Source: Reyranella massiliensis 521 (GTDB lineage Bacteria > Pseudomonadota > Alphaproteobacteria > Reyranellales > Reyranellaceae). From it: 45,760 bases of DNA. The translations under genes were made by a program, and so were the position numbers. The stretch is taken from contig CAMAYC010000028.1 in NCBI GenBank assembly GCA_945862125.1, positions 1 to 45,760 of the forward strand, given 5' to 3'. Positions 36,816 through 45,758 of this stretch are shown piece by piece. Numbering within the stretch: position 1 is the stretch's first letter; each line of letters opens with the position of its first letter. A model generated the notes under the pieces. It searched no databases. It was not told where the DNA came from and saw only the letters and a program-made list of their open reading frames with translations.

Positions 36816-39047
36816 GTGACAACTGCGCTGGGCGTTTCACGCTTGGGCGACATGGTAAGCGCGGTACTCCGCGGTCTGAGCGGTCGGGTCGCGGCGGTAT
36901 CACTTGCCATCCTCGCCATCGTTGCCGGCGCGGTTACCTATGCCTGGCTCGCGGGCTTCGTGCCGGCGGCTTTCGGGACCCTCGGCTGGATGACCGGCCT
37001 CCTGGTCTCGGACCTTGTGATCGCCATTGCCCTCGTGGCAGTGCTGGCCGTTCGCCTGACGCAACTATGGCTGGATCGCCGGCGCGGTGCTGCCGGCTCG
37101 CGGCTTCACATGCGCCTCGTGCTGGTCTGCAGTGTCTTCACCATCACGCCGACGCTGATCGTGGCCATCATCCTCTCTTTGCTTTTCCTGAACCTGACAG
37201 ACTTCGTCGTGAAGCCTTCGCAGGCGGCCTTCGAGGCCGCACGGGCGATCGGTGAGCCGGTCCGGCGGGCGCGGGAAGAGGAAATTCTGCGCGATATCGG
37301 CGCGATCGCAGGTCCCTTGCAGGCTCTGGGTGTCGATGAGGTCCGCGATGGTGAGGCCACGAAGCGGCTGCTGGAGACCCTGATCGAAGGTCGGCCGATC
37401 ATCGAGGCTACGGTGCTCGATGCCGACAAGGGCGTGATCGCCCAGGCCCAGGCCGCCGATGCCCAGGGAATGGTCGATCCGCTGCCGTCCGCGAGATTCC
37501 TCTGGCAGGCCGTCAATCAGGGCCGCCCGGTTCAGTTCGACTCCGCGAAGGGCGCCTATTTCGTCATGCAGCTCTTTGTTGGCGAGCCGCTCTTCCTGGC
37601 GACCGGCCATGCTGTCGACCTCAGGGTCGTCGATTACATCAAGAGCATTGAATTCGCCGGAACATTCTATTCCCAGATAGAGCAGGCACTGCAGCGGAGT
37701 CAGCTCGTCATCTTCCTCGTCTGCGGGGCCATCGCCTTTCTGATGCTGCTGGCGGCGGTGTGGTTGGCAATCCTGTTTGCGACCCGCCTGACCGCACCGA
37801 TCGGCGGGCTGATGGTGGCCGCCGAACGTGTGCGCGGTGGCGACCTCTCGACCCGTGTGGAGGAGGGGCCGCCGAACGACGAGCTGGGGCAGCTCGCGCG
37901 TTCGTTCAATCGCATGGCGAGTCAGATCGAGCAGCAGCGCGGTGAACTGGTCAACGCCAACAAGGAACTCGATACCCGCCGCCGCCTGACCGACGCTGTG
38001 CTGGCGGGCGTCTCAGCCGGGGTACTGAGTGTCGACGGCCGGGGCATTGTCGCCCGCAGCAACCGGTCGGCGCTCGAACTATTGGCCCTGCCGGAGGATG
38101 GCGTCCTGGAACGGCCGCTGACCGACGTCATGCCCGAGCTGGCTCCGCTGGTCATGCAAGCGGCCGAACGCCCGGATCGCGTCACCCAGGGGCAGGTCGA
38201 CATCCTGCAGCGGGGAACACGGCGCACCTTGCTGGTCCGCATCAGCGCCGCCTCCGGCGCCGGCTCGGTCGTCACTTTCGACGATGTGACCGACTTGATG
38301 TCGGCGCAGCGCATGGCGGCGTGGGGCGACGTCGCACGGCGCATTGCCCACGAGATCAAGAACCCGCTCACGCCCATCCAGCTTTCTGCCGAGCGATTGA
38401 AGCGTCGCTACCTGAAGCAGATCAAGGAGGATCCTGAAACCTTCACGATCTGCACGGATACGATCATCCGGCAGGTCGGCGATATCGGCCGCATGGTCGA
38501 TGAGTTCTCGTCCTTTGCCCGCATGCCGCGCCCGACCGTGCAGGCCGAGGACGCAAAGGAGCTTTGCCAGCAGGCGCTTTTCCTCCAGCGCAACGGCAAT
38601 CCCGACATCCGCTATGTTTCCCACCTGCCGGACGGCGCCGTCCCGTTGATCTGCGATCGTCGTCAGGTCGGCCAGGTGCTGACCAACATACTAAAGAATT
38701 CGGCCGAGGCGATCGAAGGGCGGGAAGTCTCCGCGTCGGGACCATTGCCTCCGGGCGAGATCTCGCTGAGCTTGAAGGATGATGGCGGCACGGTGCGTAT
38801 CGTTATCGAGGACAACGGCAAGGGCCTGCCGAAGGAAGGGCGGGAACGCCTGACCGAGCCCTACATGACCACCCGCAGCAAAGGTACGGGCCTGGGCCTC
38901 GCGATCGTAAAAAAAATCATGGAAGACCATGGGGGTTACCTCGCCCTGGACGACCGTGAGGGTGGCGGTGCGTGCATCAGTCTGGTATTCCGGCGAGACG
39001 CGAAGGAAATCGCGTCGGCTCGACCGCATGCGACAGCCGCACAATGA
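36816..39047 (+). CDS. ntrY: Membrane sensor kinase NtrY
   Basis: 743 residues starting at GTG 36816, four bases after ntrC (an ATG at 36852 is an alternative). Four membrane helices: about 28-50, 53-78, 97-122 and 291-320, enclosing a periplasmic sensor region of roughly 170 residues between helices three and four. Then HAMP (APIGGLMVAAERVRGGDLST), a PAS domain, dimerisation helix with H512 in RRIAHEIKNPLTPIQLSAER, and the ATPase domain (DNGKGLPKEGRERLTEPYM, GTGLGLAIVKKIM). Partner of NtrX; reported inputs in related bacteria include nitrogen and redox signals. Complete. Confidence 0.96.
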   Translation: MTTALGVSRLGDMVSAVLRGLSGRVAAVSLAILAIVAGAVTYAWLAGFVPAAFGTLGWMTGLLVSDLVIAIALVAVLAVRLTQLWLDRRRGAAGSRLHMRLVLVCSVFTITPTLIVAIILSLLFLNLTDFVVKPSQAAFEAARAIGEPVRRAREEEILRDIGAIAGPLQALGVDEVRDGEATKRLLETLIEGRPIIEATVLDADKGVIAQAQAADAQGMVDPLPSARFLWQAVNQGRPVQFDSAKGAYFVMQLFVGEPLFLATGHAVDLRVVDYIKSIEFAGTFYSQIEQALQRSQLVIFLVCGAIAFLMLLAAVWLAILFATRLTAPIGGLMVAAERVRGGDLSTRVEEGPPNDELGQLARSFNRMASQIEQQRGELVNANKELDTRRRLTDAVLAGVSAGVLSVDGRGIVARSNRSALELLALPEDGVLERPLTDVMPELAPLVMQAAERPDRVTQGQVDILQRGTRRTLLVRISAASGAGSVVTFDDVTDLMSAQRMAAWGDVARRIAHEIKNPLTPIQLSAERLKRRYLKQIKEDPETFTICTDTIIRQVGDIGRMVDEFSSFARMPRPTVQAEDAKELCQQALFLQRNGNPDIRYVSHLPDGAVPLICDRRQVGQVLTNILKNSAEAIEGREVSASGPLPPGEISLSLKDDGGTVRIVIEDNGKGLPKEGRERLTEPYMTTRSKGTGLGLAIVKKIMEDHGGYLALDDREGGGACISLVFRRDAKEIASARPHATAAQ

Positions 39048-39081
39048 TCCGCAGACACAGCAGCGGACTGCTTGAAGAGCC

Positions 39082-40494
39082 ATGGCCCACGACATCCTGA
39101 TCGTCGACGACGAGCGTGACATCTGCACGCTGATTGCCGGTATCCTCGAGGATGAGGGTCATACGGCCCGCCGTGCTCACAACAGCACTGAGGCGATCGA
39201 TGCCGTACGGCAGCGCCGGCCGGCGCTCGTCATTCTGGACGTTTGGCTTCAGGGCAGCGAACTCGACGGCCTGCAGCTCCTCGAGGTCATCCGGCGCGAG
39301 GATCCACCCATTCCGGTCGTCATGATCAGCGGCCACGGAACGATCGACACCGCGGTGTCGGCGATCAAGACCGGCGCCTACGACTTCATCGAGAAGCCCT
39401 TCAAGGCCGATCGTTTGCTGTTGGTCGTCGACCGCGCCATCGAGGCGGACAAGCTGAAGCGGGAGAACGCGACCCTGCGCCGGCGGGCGGGGGGAGACGT
39501 CACCTTCGTTGGTTCCTCCGCCAGCGCAGCCAGCGTGCGAACACAGATCGAGCGAGCGGCACCCACGGGTAGCCGCGTCCTGATCGTCGGCGCCTCTGGG
39601 GCAGGCAAGGAAACAACGGCCCGCCTGATCCACCAGAGCTCGAAACGGGCCGACGGACCGTTCGTCGTGGTCAATTGCTCGACACTGCCGACGGAACGCC
39701 TGGATATCGAACTATTCGGCACCGATGGCGAGACCGAAGGCGACACGCTGCGCGTCTCGGGCGCTTTCGAGATGGCCCATGGCGGCACCTTGCTGCTCAA
39801 GGAAGTCGCGGACCTTCCTCTGGCGCTGCAGAGCCGGTTGGCGCGTGTTCTCCAGGAACAGTCCTTCGTCCGCGACGGCGGCAAGACCCGCGTCGAGGTC
39901 GATGTGCGCGTGCTCGCCTCGACCAGTCGTACCCTGCAGGAGGAAATCACCTCGGGGCTGTTTCGCGAGGAACTGTATCATCGGCTGAATGTGGTATCGC
40001 TGCGCGTGCCGCCGCTCAGCGAGCGCCGCGAGGACATTCCCGAACTCTCCGCCGATCTCCTGCGCCGGGTCGCGGACGCCACCGGCCTGCCGGTGCGAAC
40101 GATCGGTGAGGACACATTGGCCGCTCTGCAGGGCCACGACTGGCCGGGAAACGTCCGGCAATTACGCAACGTCATCGAGCGACTCCTGATCCTGGCGCCG
40201 GTCGGCGGCGGCCCGATCCGCGCCGACGTGCTGCCCAGTGACGTGAGCGAGGATTCGCCCTCGGTTCTGCGCTGGGAGAAGGGTGGCGAGATCATGCAGC
40301 TACCGCTGCGCGACGCCCGCGAAGTGTTCGAGCGGGAATATCTGCTGGCCCAGGTCACGCGGTTTGGCGGCAACATCTCCCGTACCGCGACCTTCGTCGG
40401 CATGGAGCGCTCGGCGCTGCATCGCAAATTGAAGTCGTTGGGACTGCACGGCGGTGCGCCCGACGAGCGTAACGACACCGAAACCACGATCTAA
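39082..40494 (+). CDS. ntrX: NtrX response regulator with degenerate AAA+ core
   Basis: 470 residues. Receiver domain intact with D53 in VILDVWLQGSELDGLQ. The AAA+ domain has a recognisable Walker A (GASGAGKE, near 170-177), but the Walker B is GGTLLLKEVADLP with K240 where NtrC has Asp, and the segment that carries GAFTGA in NtrC reads ELFGTDGETEGDTLRVSGAF, so the sigma-54 contact loop is absent. An arginine-finger-like LFREELYHRLNVVSLRVPPL and a C-terminal Fis-type helix-turn-helix (GGNISRTATFVGMERSALHR) remain. It probably binds DNA and regulates without sigma-54 remodelling (inference). Follows ntrY by 34 bases. Confidence 0.94.
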   Translation: MAHDILIVDDERDICTLIAGILEDEGHTARRAHNSTEAIDAVRQRRPALVILDVWLQGSELDGLQLLEVIRREDPPIPVVMISGHGTIDTAVSAIKTGAYDFIEKPFKADRLLLVVDRAIEADKLKRENATLRRRAGGDVTFVGSSASAASVRTQIERAAPTGSRVLIVGASGAGKETTARLIHQSSKRADGPFVVVNCSTLPTERLDIELFGTDGETEGDTLRVSGAFEMAHGGTLLLKEVADLPLALQSRLARVLQEQSFVRDGGKTRVEVDVRVLASTSRTLQEEITSGLFREELYHRLNVVSLRVPPLSERREDIPELSADLLRRVADATGLPVRTIGEDTLAALQGHDWPGNVRQLRNVIERLLILAPVGGGPIRADVLPSDVSEDSPSVLRWEKGGEIMQLPLRDAREVFEREYLLAQVTRFGGNISRTATFVGMERSALHRKLKSLGLHGGAPDERNDTETTI

Positions 40495-40512
40495 GAAGCG
40501 AAGGAGGGCGGC

Positions 40513-41376
40513 ATGGCGCGCTATGCCTATGTCAACGGCCGCTACGTCGATCACCGCGAGGCCAGCGTTCACATCGAGGACAGGGGCTACCAGCTCGCCG
40601 ACGGTGTCTACGAGGTCGTGGGTGTACGCGATGGTCGTCTGATAGACGAGGTGCCGCACATCGACCGGCTGGACAGGTCGTTGCGCGAGCTCAGGATCGA
40701 CTGGCCGGTTTCGCGTGGGGCATTGAGTTTCATCCTGCGTGAGCTGATGCGCCGCAACCGCTTGCGCGACGGGCTGATCTACATGCAGGTGACGCGTGGC
40801 GTGGCCCGCCGCGACCATGCCTTCCCGACCGTGCCGGTGAAGCCGGCGCTGGTGCTCACGACCAAGAACTCGAAGCGGGCCGAGGCCGATCCCGGCGCGG
40901 GGATTGCCGTGAAGAGTTGCCCCGACATTCGCTGGGAGCGCTGCGATATCAAGACCGTCGCGCTGCTGCCGAACGTGCTGGCCAAGCAGGCGGCACGGGA
41001 GAGCGGCGCCTACGAGGCGTGGCTGGTGGACACCGACGGCTGCGTCACAGAGGGCGCGTCGACCAATGCCTGGATCGTAACCAAGGATGGCGAACTGGTG
41101 ACGCGCCAGACCGACAACGGCATTCTGGCAGGCATCACGCGCGATACGCTGAAGTCTCTTTGCAATGCGCTTCAGCTGAAATTCGTGGAACGGCCGTTTT
41201 CGCTGGCAGAGGCCAAGAGGGCCCAGGAAGCGTTCATTACCAGTGCCACTTCGTTCGTGACGCCAGTGGTCAAGATCGATGGCGACACCGTGGGCGACGG
41301 CAAGGTCGGACCGATGGCGCGCCGCCTGCGCGAAGAGTACGTGCGCTTTGCAGCGACCGGCGAGGCGATCACATGA
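40513..41376 (+). CDS. dat: D-amino-acid aminotransferase-like PLP enzyme (fold type IV)
   Basis: 287 residues. Fold-type IV marks: the N-terminal YAYVNGRYVDHREASVHIED and RGYQLADGVYEVV, the PLP lysine in CDIKTVALLPNVLAKQ (near 153), DGCVTEGASTNAWIV, the phosphate-binding GITRD and ITSATSFVTPVVKIDG. The family includes D-alanine transaminase, branched-chain aminotransferase and 4-amino-4-deoxychorismate lyase; D-amino-acid type fits the N-terminus best. Ribosome-binding site AAGGAGG. Between ntrX and hfq on the same strand; its stop overlaps the HAD gene start (ATGA). Confidence 0.9.
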   Translation: MARYAYVNGRYVDHREASVHIEDRGYQLADGVYEVVGVRDGRLIDEVPHIDRLDRSLRELRIDWPVSRGALSFILRELMRRNRLRDGLIYMQVTRGVARRDHAFPTVPVKPALVLTTKNSKRAEADPGAGIAVKSCPDIRWERCDIKTVALLPNVLAKQAARESGAYEAWLVDTDGCVTEGASTNAWIVTKDGELVTRQTDNGILAGITRDTLKSLCNALQLKFVERPFSLAEAKRAQEAFITSATSFVTPVVKIDGDTVGDGKVGPMARRLREEYVRFAATGEAIT

Positions 41377-42029
41377 GCGGCTCTGCCGCTGCCAAGTTGC
41401 CCCGCGCCGTGCTCTTCGACTGGGACAACACTCTGGTCGACACCTGGCCGACAATCGTCGAGTGCTACCACGACACCTTTACGACCCTGGGTCTGACACC
41501 CTGGACAGCAGAGGAAGTGCAAATTAACGCCCACGGCTCGTTGCGCGACGTTTTCCCCAATCTGTTCGGCGAACGGGCAGGCGAGGCCGAGCGGGTGTTC
41601 TACGAGACCTTTCACCGCATTCACCTTGAGCGTCTGCAGCCCTTGCCTGGCGCGGACACTCTGCTGGCGCACTGCCGCGAAGCCGGGTGCTACGTGGCCG
41701 TGGTCAGCAACAAGGTCGGCGACAACTTGCGCACCGAGATGCTCCACCTGGGTTGGCAGCGCTGGATCTCCCGCGCCGTCGGTGCCAAGGATGCAAAGCG
41801 CGACAAACCGGCGCCTGATCCTGTTTATCTGGCGCTCGACGGCACGGGAATTGCCCCTGACGAGACTGTATGGATGGTCGGAGACTCCCTTGCCGACCTC
41901 CAATGCGCCCATGCGGCGGGGTGTTTACCCGTTCTGGTAGGGGGGGCAGAGCAACTATCAGCCTCCCTGCTGGAACATCCGCCCCGCCTCAGGGCACGTA
42001 ATTGTCATGAGTTGCTGGCATTGCTTTGA
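41373..42029 (+). CDS. HAD-family phosphatase (phosphoglycolate phosphatase-like)
   Basis: 218 residues from ATG 41373, overlapping the previous stop by four bases. HAD motifs: I LFDWDNTLVDTW (nucleophile Asp and second Asp), II VAVVSNKVG, III KRDKPAPDP (Lys) and IV MVGDSLADLQCAHAAG. A helical cap sits between motifs I and II. Substrates in this class are small phosphate esters; nothing in the sequence fixes which one. Translational coupling to the aminotransferase suggests shared expression. Confidence 0.92.
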   Translation: MSGSAAAKLPRAVLFDWDNTLVDTWPTIVECYHDTFTTLGLTPWTAEEVQINAHGSLRDVFPNLFGERAGEAERVFYETFHRIHLERLQPLPGADTLLAHCREAGCYVAVVSNKVGDNLRTEMLHLGWQRWISRAVGAKDAKRDKPAPDPVYLALDGTGIAPDETVWMVGDSLADLQCAHAAGCLPVLVGGAEQLSASLLEHPPRLRARNCHELLALL

Positions 42030-42048
42030 CCCAAGCGTCTCCTATATT
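42021..42048 (+). promoter_or_regulatory. Possible hfq promoter
   Basis: TTGCTT (42021-42026), 16 bases, TATATT (42043-42048). It overlaps the end of the HAD gene and lies about 85 bases before hfq. Downstream, GCAGGG-AGAG-CCCTGC (42064-42079) forms a six-pair hairpin in what would be the hfq leader. Confidence 0.35.
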
Positions 42049-42134
42049 TGTTTCAACTCGGTAGCAGGGAGAGCCCTGCACCGCCCAAACCGGTGACCTT
42101 CGGGAAGCCGGCCGCCCACCAAGAGGCCAAAAAC

Positions 42135-42383
42135 ATGAGCGAAAAGGCACAAAACGTTCAGGACGTATTCCTGAACCACCTGCGGAAGAACAAGACTCCG
42201 GTCACGATCTTCCTCGTAAACGGCGTGAAATTGCAGGGAATCGTCACCTGGTTCGACAATTTCTCGGTGCTTCTGCGCCGCGACGGTCACTCGCAGCTTG
42301 TCTACAAGCATGCGATCTCAACCATTATGCCGGTCACTCCCGTGCAGTTGTTCGACGGGGACAAGGCCGACGCAGCAGGCTGA
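42135..42383 (+). CDS. hfq: RNA chaperone Hfq
   Basis: 82 residues from ATG 42135 (AGAGG upstream); the longer frame to 42048 has no family sequence. Sm1 motif: [22 protein letters not shown], followed by [20 protein letters not shown]; Sm2 motif: [13 protein letters not shown], with the conserved YKHA. Hfq hexamers pair small RNAs with mRNAs. The short acidic C-tail (DGDKADAAG) is typical of alphaproteobacteria. hflX follows one base after the stop, as in the classic hfq-hflX arrangement. Confidence 0.98.
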   Translation: MSEKAQNVQDVFLNHLRKNKTPVTIFLVNGVKLQGIVTWFDNFSVLLRRDGHSQLVYKHAISTIMPVTPVQLFDGDKADAAG

Positions 42384-42384
42384 T

Positions 42385-43737
42385 TTGATCGAAGACCTCG
42401 AACAGGAAGTCCACGAAAGGCGCAAGCGTACGCCGACCGACACCGCGCGACCCGCGACGGTGGCTGCCGTCGTGTGTCCCTATACCCGCGGCCGTGGCGA
42501 AGAACGCGATGGTGAGGCCAAGCTCCTGGAAGCCGTCGGTCTCGCCCGTGCCATCGACATCGATGTGCGCCTGGCTGAAACCGCACCGCTGCGTCGGATC
42601 ACGCCAGCCACGCTGCTCGGCAAAGGTGTCGTCGAGCGGCTGAAGGAAGCCGTCGAAGAACTGGGCATTGGCCTGGTAATCGTCGACGACAGGCTGACGC
42701 CGGTCCAGCAGCGCAACCTCGAGAAGGCCTGGCAGACCAAGGTGATCGACCGCACGGGTCTCATCCTGGAGATTTTCGGCGCTCGCGCCCGAACCCACGA
42801 AGGCCGGCTGCAAGTCGAACTCGCGGCGCTGGATTATCAGCGCGGCCGGCTGGTGCGGTCATGGACCCATCTCGAACGCCAACGCGGCGGCTTCGGCTTC
42901 CTGGGCGGTCCCGGTGAATCCCAGATCGAAATCGACCGCCGCCTGATCGGCGAGCGCATCGTTCGCATCAAGCGCGACCTCGAGAGTGTGCAGCGGACGC
43001 GCGCCGTCAATCGCGTGGGGCGGAAGAAGGCACGTCTGCCGACTGTCGCGCTGGTCGGGTACACGAACGCCGGCAAGTCGACACTGTTCAACCGGCTCTC
43101 GGGCGCCGCCGTCATGGCCAAGGATCTGCTCTTCGCCACGCTCGACCCGACCATGCGGTCGATCAAGCTGCCGAACGGCAAGGGCTGCGTGATCTCAGAC
43201 ACGGTGGGGTTTGTGTCCGACCTGCCGACGCATCTGGTCGCCGCCTTTCGCGCGACGCTCGAGGAGGTGATCGAGGCGGACCTGATCGTGCATGTACGCG
43301 ACATCGCCCACCCTGAGACCGAGCAGCAGCGCGCCGACGTCGAACAGGTCCTGAAGGATCTCGGTGCCATCAGGGAAGATGAAAATGGCGGCACACCCCT
43401 GATCGAGGCGCTGAACAAGATCGATGCGCTGCCGGCCGAGCGGCGCGACACGTTGGAGACCCGCGCCGCCTCAGGTGCTGCGCGCGCGCTTCAATATCCG
43501 GTCTCGGCGCTGACCGGAGAGGGTGTCGACCACCTCCTTGGCGCGATCGGCGAATTCCTGGGACGAGCGGGAACGGCCCGTGAGATTTCCGTGCCGCTGA
43601 GCGACGGCGCCACTATTGCCTGGCTTTACCGGCACGGTGAGGTGCGGCACCGGCGCGATGAAGGCGAATTGGCCTTGCTGACCGTAGCCCTCGATACCGC
43701 TGCCGCGGCGCAGTTCGAGCGCCGGCTGGTGCGTTGA
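42385..43737 (+). CDS. hflX: Ribosome-associated GTPase HflX
   Basis: 450 residues if started at TTG 42385, one base after the hfq stop; no ATG or GTG is well placed and the frame upstream lies inside hfq. N-terminal HflX domain ([77 protein letters not shown]) and Ras-like G domain: G1 [10 protein letters not shown]2 Thr in [11 protein letters not shown]3 [11 protein letters not shown]4 NKID. HflX splits or rescues stalled ribosomes, especially on heat stress. The stop codon lies within the -35 box of the following groES promoter. Confidence 0.95.
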   Translation: MIEDLEQEVHERRKRTPTDTARPATVAAVVCPYTRGRGEERDGEAKLLEAVGLARAIDIDVRLAETAPLRRITPATLLGKGVVERLKEAVEELGIGLVIVDDRLTPVQQRNLEKAWQTKVIDRTGLILEIFGARARTHEGRLQVELAALDYQRGRLVRSWTHLERQRGGFGFLGGPGESQIEIDRRLIGERIVRIKRDLESVQRTRAVNRVGRKKARLPTVALVGYTNAGKSTLFNRLSGAAVMAKDLLFATLDPTMRSIKLPNGKGCVISDTVGFVSDLPTHLVAAFRATLEEVIEADLIVHVRDIAHPETEQQRADVEQVLKDLGAIREDENGGTPLIEALNKIDALPAERRDTLETRAASGAARALQYPVSALTGEGVDHLLGAIGEFLGRAGTAREISVPLSDGATIAWLYRHGEVRHRRDEGELALLTVALDTAAAAQFERRLVR

Positions 43738-43763
43738 CAGGCCTCGCGCGCAAAATCTATAAG
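43734..43763 (+). promoter_or_regulatory. Strong candidate promoter of groES
   Basis: A perfect TTGACA (43734-43739), 18 bases, TATAAG (43758-43763; 5 of 6). It overlaps the hflX stop codon and starts transcription about 20 bases before groES. No CIRCE-type repeat was seen. The CTATAA core is also compatible with a heat-shock sigma factor, which cannot be separated by eye. Confidence 0.6.
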
Positions 43764-43791
43764 CGGCACCATCCCAGACGAAGGAAATGCC

Positions 43792-44079
43792 ATGAAATTC
43801 AAGCCTTTACATGATCGGCTGCTGCTCAAGCCCATGACTGCCGAAACCAGGACCAAGGGCGGCCTCATCATCCCTGATACGGCGCAGGAAAAGCCCATGC
43901 AGGGCGAGGTCGTGGCGATCGGCAAGGGCAAGCGTCTGGAAGACGGGCGGCTGCAGGCGATCGACGTCAAGGTCGGCGACAAGGTGATCTACGGCAAGTG
44001 GTCGGGCACTGAGGTCAAGATCGGCGGTGTCGACCATGTCATCCTCAAGGAAGAAGACCTTTTCGGCGTCGTTGGCTGA
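43792..44079 (+). CDS. groES: Co-chaperonin GroES, not followed by groEL
   Basis: 95 residues, full length. N-terminal [13 protein letters not shown], the mobile loop that contacts GroEL ([18 protein letters not shown]), [30 protein letters not shown] and the C-terminal [12 protein letters not shown]. All core features are intact, so it should cap a GroEL. groEL does not follow: the next gene is an inositol-monophosphatase homologue five bases on. It may be a second groES serving a groEL elsewhere, or a solitary copy. Ribosome-binding site GAAGGAAA. Confidence 0.95.
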   Translation: MKFKPLHDRLLLKPMTAETRTKGGLIIPDTAQEKPMQGEVVAIGKGKRLEDGRLQAIDVKVGDKVIYGKWSGTEVKIGGVDHVILKEEDLFGVVG

Positions 44080-44084
44080 TCACT

Positions 44085-44918
44085 ATGCTGGGCAGGGGTG
44101 ACCCGTCGCGGGTCGCCGACCTGATCAGGGAGACGGCGGCGGCAGAATTGCTGCCGAGGTTTCGCAATCTCACCAAGGACGACATCCGGCAGAAGCGGCC
44201 GGGCGACGTTGTCACCGTGGCTGATGTCGCGGCCGAACAACGGCTGGCCGCGGGATTGGCAAAGATACTGCCGGGCGTGCCCGTCGTGGGCGAAGAGGCA
44301 GTCGAGAGCGATCCCGGGCTGCTCGAACTGATCGGCCGGCCGGGCGAAATGTGCTGGATCGTCGATCCTCTCGATGGGACGGCGAATTTTGCGGCCGGCA
44401 AGGACACCTTCGCTGTCATCGTCTGCCTGGTGCAGAACGCGGCGACGGTTGGCGCCTGGATCTATGATGTGCCGCGCGGGCGAATGGCGGTCGCACTCCA
44501 AGGGCAGGGCGTCACGCTGGACGGTGTGCCGGTGATCGGGGCGGCGCCTGGCAGCAGTCCCGATGGATTCGTCGGCTACAAGGTCATCAAGGCTTTCGAC
44601 ACGAAACTGCCGGCGGCCGATCGCAAGCGGCTGGGACGGGTGTCGACGTTGCGCTGTGCCGGTGCGGAGTACCTGGAGATCTTGTCGGGCCGGGCGGCAT
44701 TCAGCCTCTACCGGATCACCAAACCCTGGGATCATGCTGCCGGCGCCCTTATGATGGCCGAGGCAGGCGGCGCCTCGGTGCGGTTCGATAGCTCGCCCTA
44801 TGGGCCGGCGCAGCCGATCAACGCAGGCATCATCAGCGCGGCCTCGCAGGCGACGCTGGCCGAGGTGAGGGCGGTGTTTGACATCGTCCGGATGCCATTG
44901 CTGGCGCCCCGATCCTAG
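44085..44918 (+). CDS. Inositol-monophosphatase-family protein
   Basis: 277 residues. Family metal sites: GEEAVES, WIVDPLDGTANFAAGKDTFA (DPLDGT motif) and the C-terminal Asp in KPWDHAAGALMMAEAGG. Members dephosphorylate inositol monophosphate, histidinol phosphate, or PAP (CysQ-like); the choice cannot be made from these motifs. The ATG lies five bases after the groES stop, so co-transcription with groES is likely. Its stop codon shares a CTAG with the mazG stop on the other strand. Confidence 0.92.
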   Translation: MLGRGDPSRVADLIRETAAAELLPRFRNLTKDDIRQKRPGDVVTVADVAAEQRLAAGLAKILPGVPVVGEEAVESDPGLLELIGRPGEMCWIVDPLDGTANFAAGKDTFAVIVCLVQNAATVGAWIYDVPRGRMAVALQGQGVTLDGVPVIGAAPGSSPDGFVGYKVIKAFDTKLPAADRKRLGRVSTLRCAGAEYLEILSGRAAFSLYRITKPWDHAAGALMMAEAGGASVRFDSSPYGPAQPINAGIISAASQATLAEVRAVFDIVRMPLLAPRS

Positions 44919-45742
44919 GTTCGCGTCTTGGCTTCCTGCCAGAGGGCTTCCATTTCGACCAGGCTGGCGTCGGTGGGCTTGCGGCCCTGCGTGGCCAGTT
45001 GGCGCTCGATATAGCCGAAACGGCGCTCGAACTTGTCGTTGGTGGCGCGCAGCGCGGCCTCGGGGTCGACCTTGCAATGGCGTGCGAGGTTGGCGACAGC
45101 GAACAGCACGTCGCCCAGTTCGTCGGTGAGGCGTGTTTGGTCCACAGTGCCGGCCGTGATCTCGGCGCGCAGCTCGCCCAGTTCCTCCTCGATCTTGTCG
45201 ATGACGGGCGTGATATCGGCCCAGTCGAATCCGACCCGGGCGGCCCGCTTCTGGATCTTCTCGGCCCGCAGGAGGGCGGGAAGGGCGCGGGCCACCCCGT
45301 CCAGGGCGCCGGCAGGCGCCGCCGTCTGCTTGGCCGCGCGCTCTGCCGCCTTGCGGGCTTCCCAGGACACGGTCTGGGCCTCGTACGTATCGATTCGGGC
45401 GTTGCCGAACACATGCGGATGGCGGTCGATCATTTTCTCGGCGATCGCGGCGGCTACGTCGGCGAAGCCGAAGGCCTGGGCCTCCTGGGCGATCTGGGCG
45501 TGGTAGACGACCTGAAGCAGCAGGTCGCCCAGTTCTTCCTTGAGGGCCGGCATGTCGTTGCGTTCGATGGCGTCGGCAACCTCGTAGGCTTCCTCGATCG
45601 TGTACGGTGCGATCGTCCGGAAGGTCTGGTCGATGTCCCAGGGGCAACCATGCTGGCGGTCACGCAGCCAGGCCATCACGGCGAGGAGGCGCGGTAGAGG
45701 CTCCTTGGGAAGGCTGTCGGCGGTGGGACGGCTGGAGGTCAT
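44915..45742 (-). CDS. mazG: Nucleoside triphosphate pyrophosphohydrolase MazG
   Basis: 275 residues with two tandem MazG domains: first (about 15-120) with CPWDIDQTFRTIAPYTIEEA and ELGDLLLQVVYHAQIA; second (about 170-265) with IEEELGELRAEI and ELGDVLFAVANLARH, each carrying the Glu/Asp metal ligands. It hydrolyses (d)NTPs to monophosphates and pyrophosphate, limiting aberrant nucleotides and affecting (p)ppGpp levels in E. coli. The ATG at 45742 has CGGAG upstream. The gene is complete; its stop overlaps the phosphatase stop. Confidence 0.97.
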   Translation of the reverse strand: MTSSRPTADSLPKEPLPRLLAVMAWLRDRQHGCPWDIDQTFRTIAPYTIEEAYEVADAIERNDMPALKEELGDLLLQVVYHAQIAQEAQAFGFADVAAAIAEKMIDRHPHVFGNARIDTYEAQTVSWEARKAAERAAKQTAAPAGALDGVARALPALLRAEKIQKRAARVGFDWADITPVIDKIEEELGELRAEITAGTVDQTRLTDELGDVLFAVANLARHCKVDPEAALRATNDKFERRFGYIERQLATQGRKPTDASLVEMEALWQEAKTRT

Positions 45743-45752
45743 GTCGCTCCGT

Positions 45753-45758
45753 ATTATA
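45753..45758 (-). promoter_or_regulatory. TATAAT -10-like box just upstream of mazG
   Basis: A perfect TATAAT on the minus strand ends ten bases before the mazG ATG. If used, the transcript would be nearly leaderless and would lose the CGGAG ribosome-binding site, so it may instead be chance or serve another start. The -35 region is outside the window. Confidence 0.3.
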
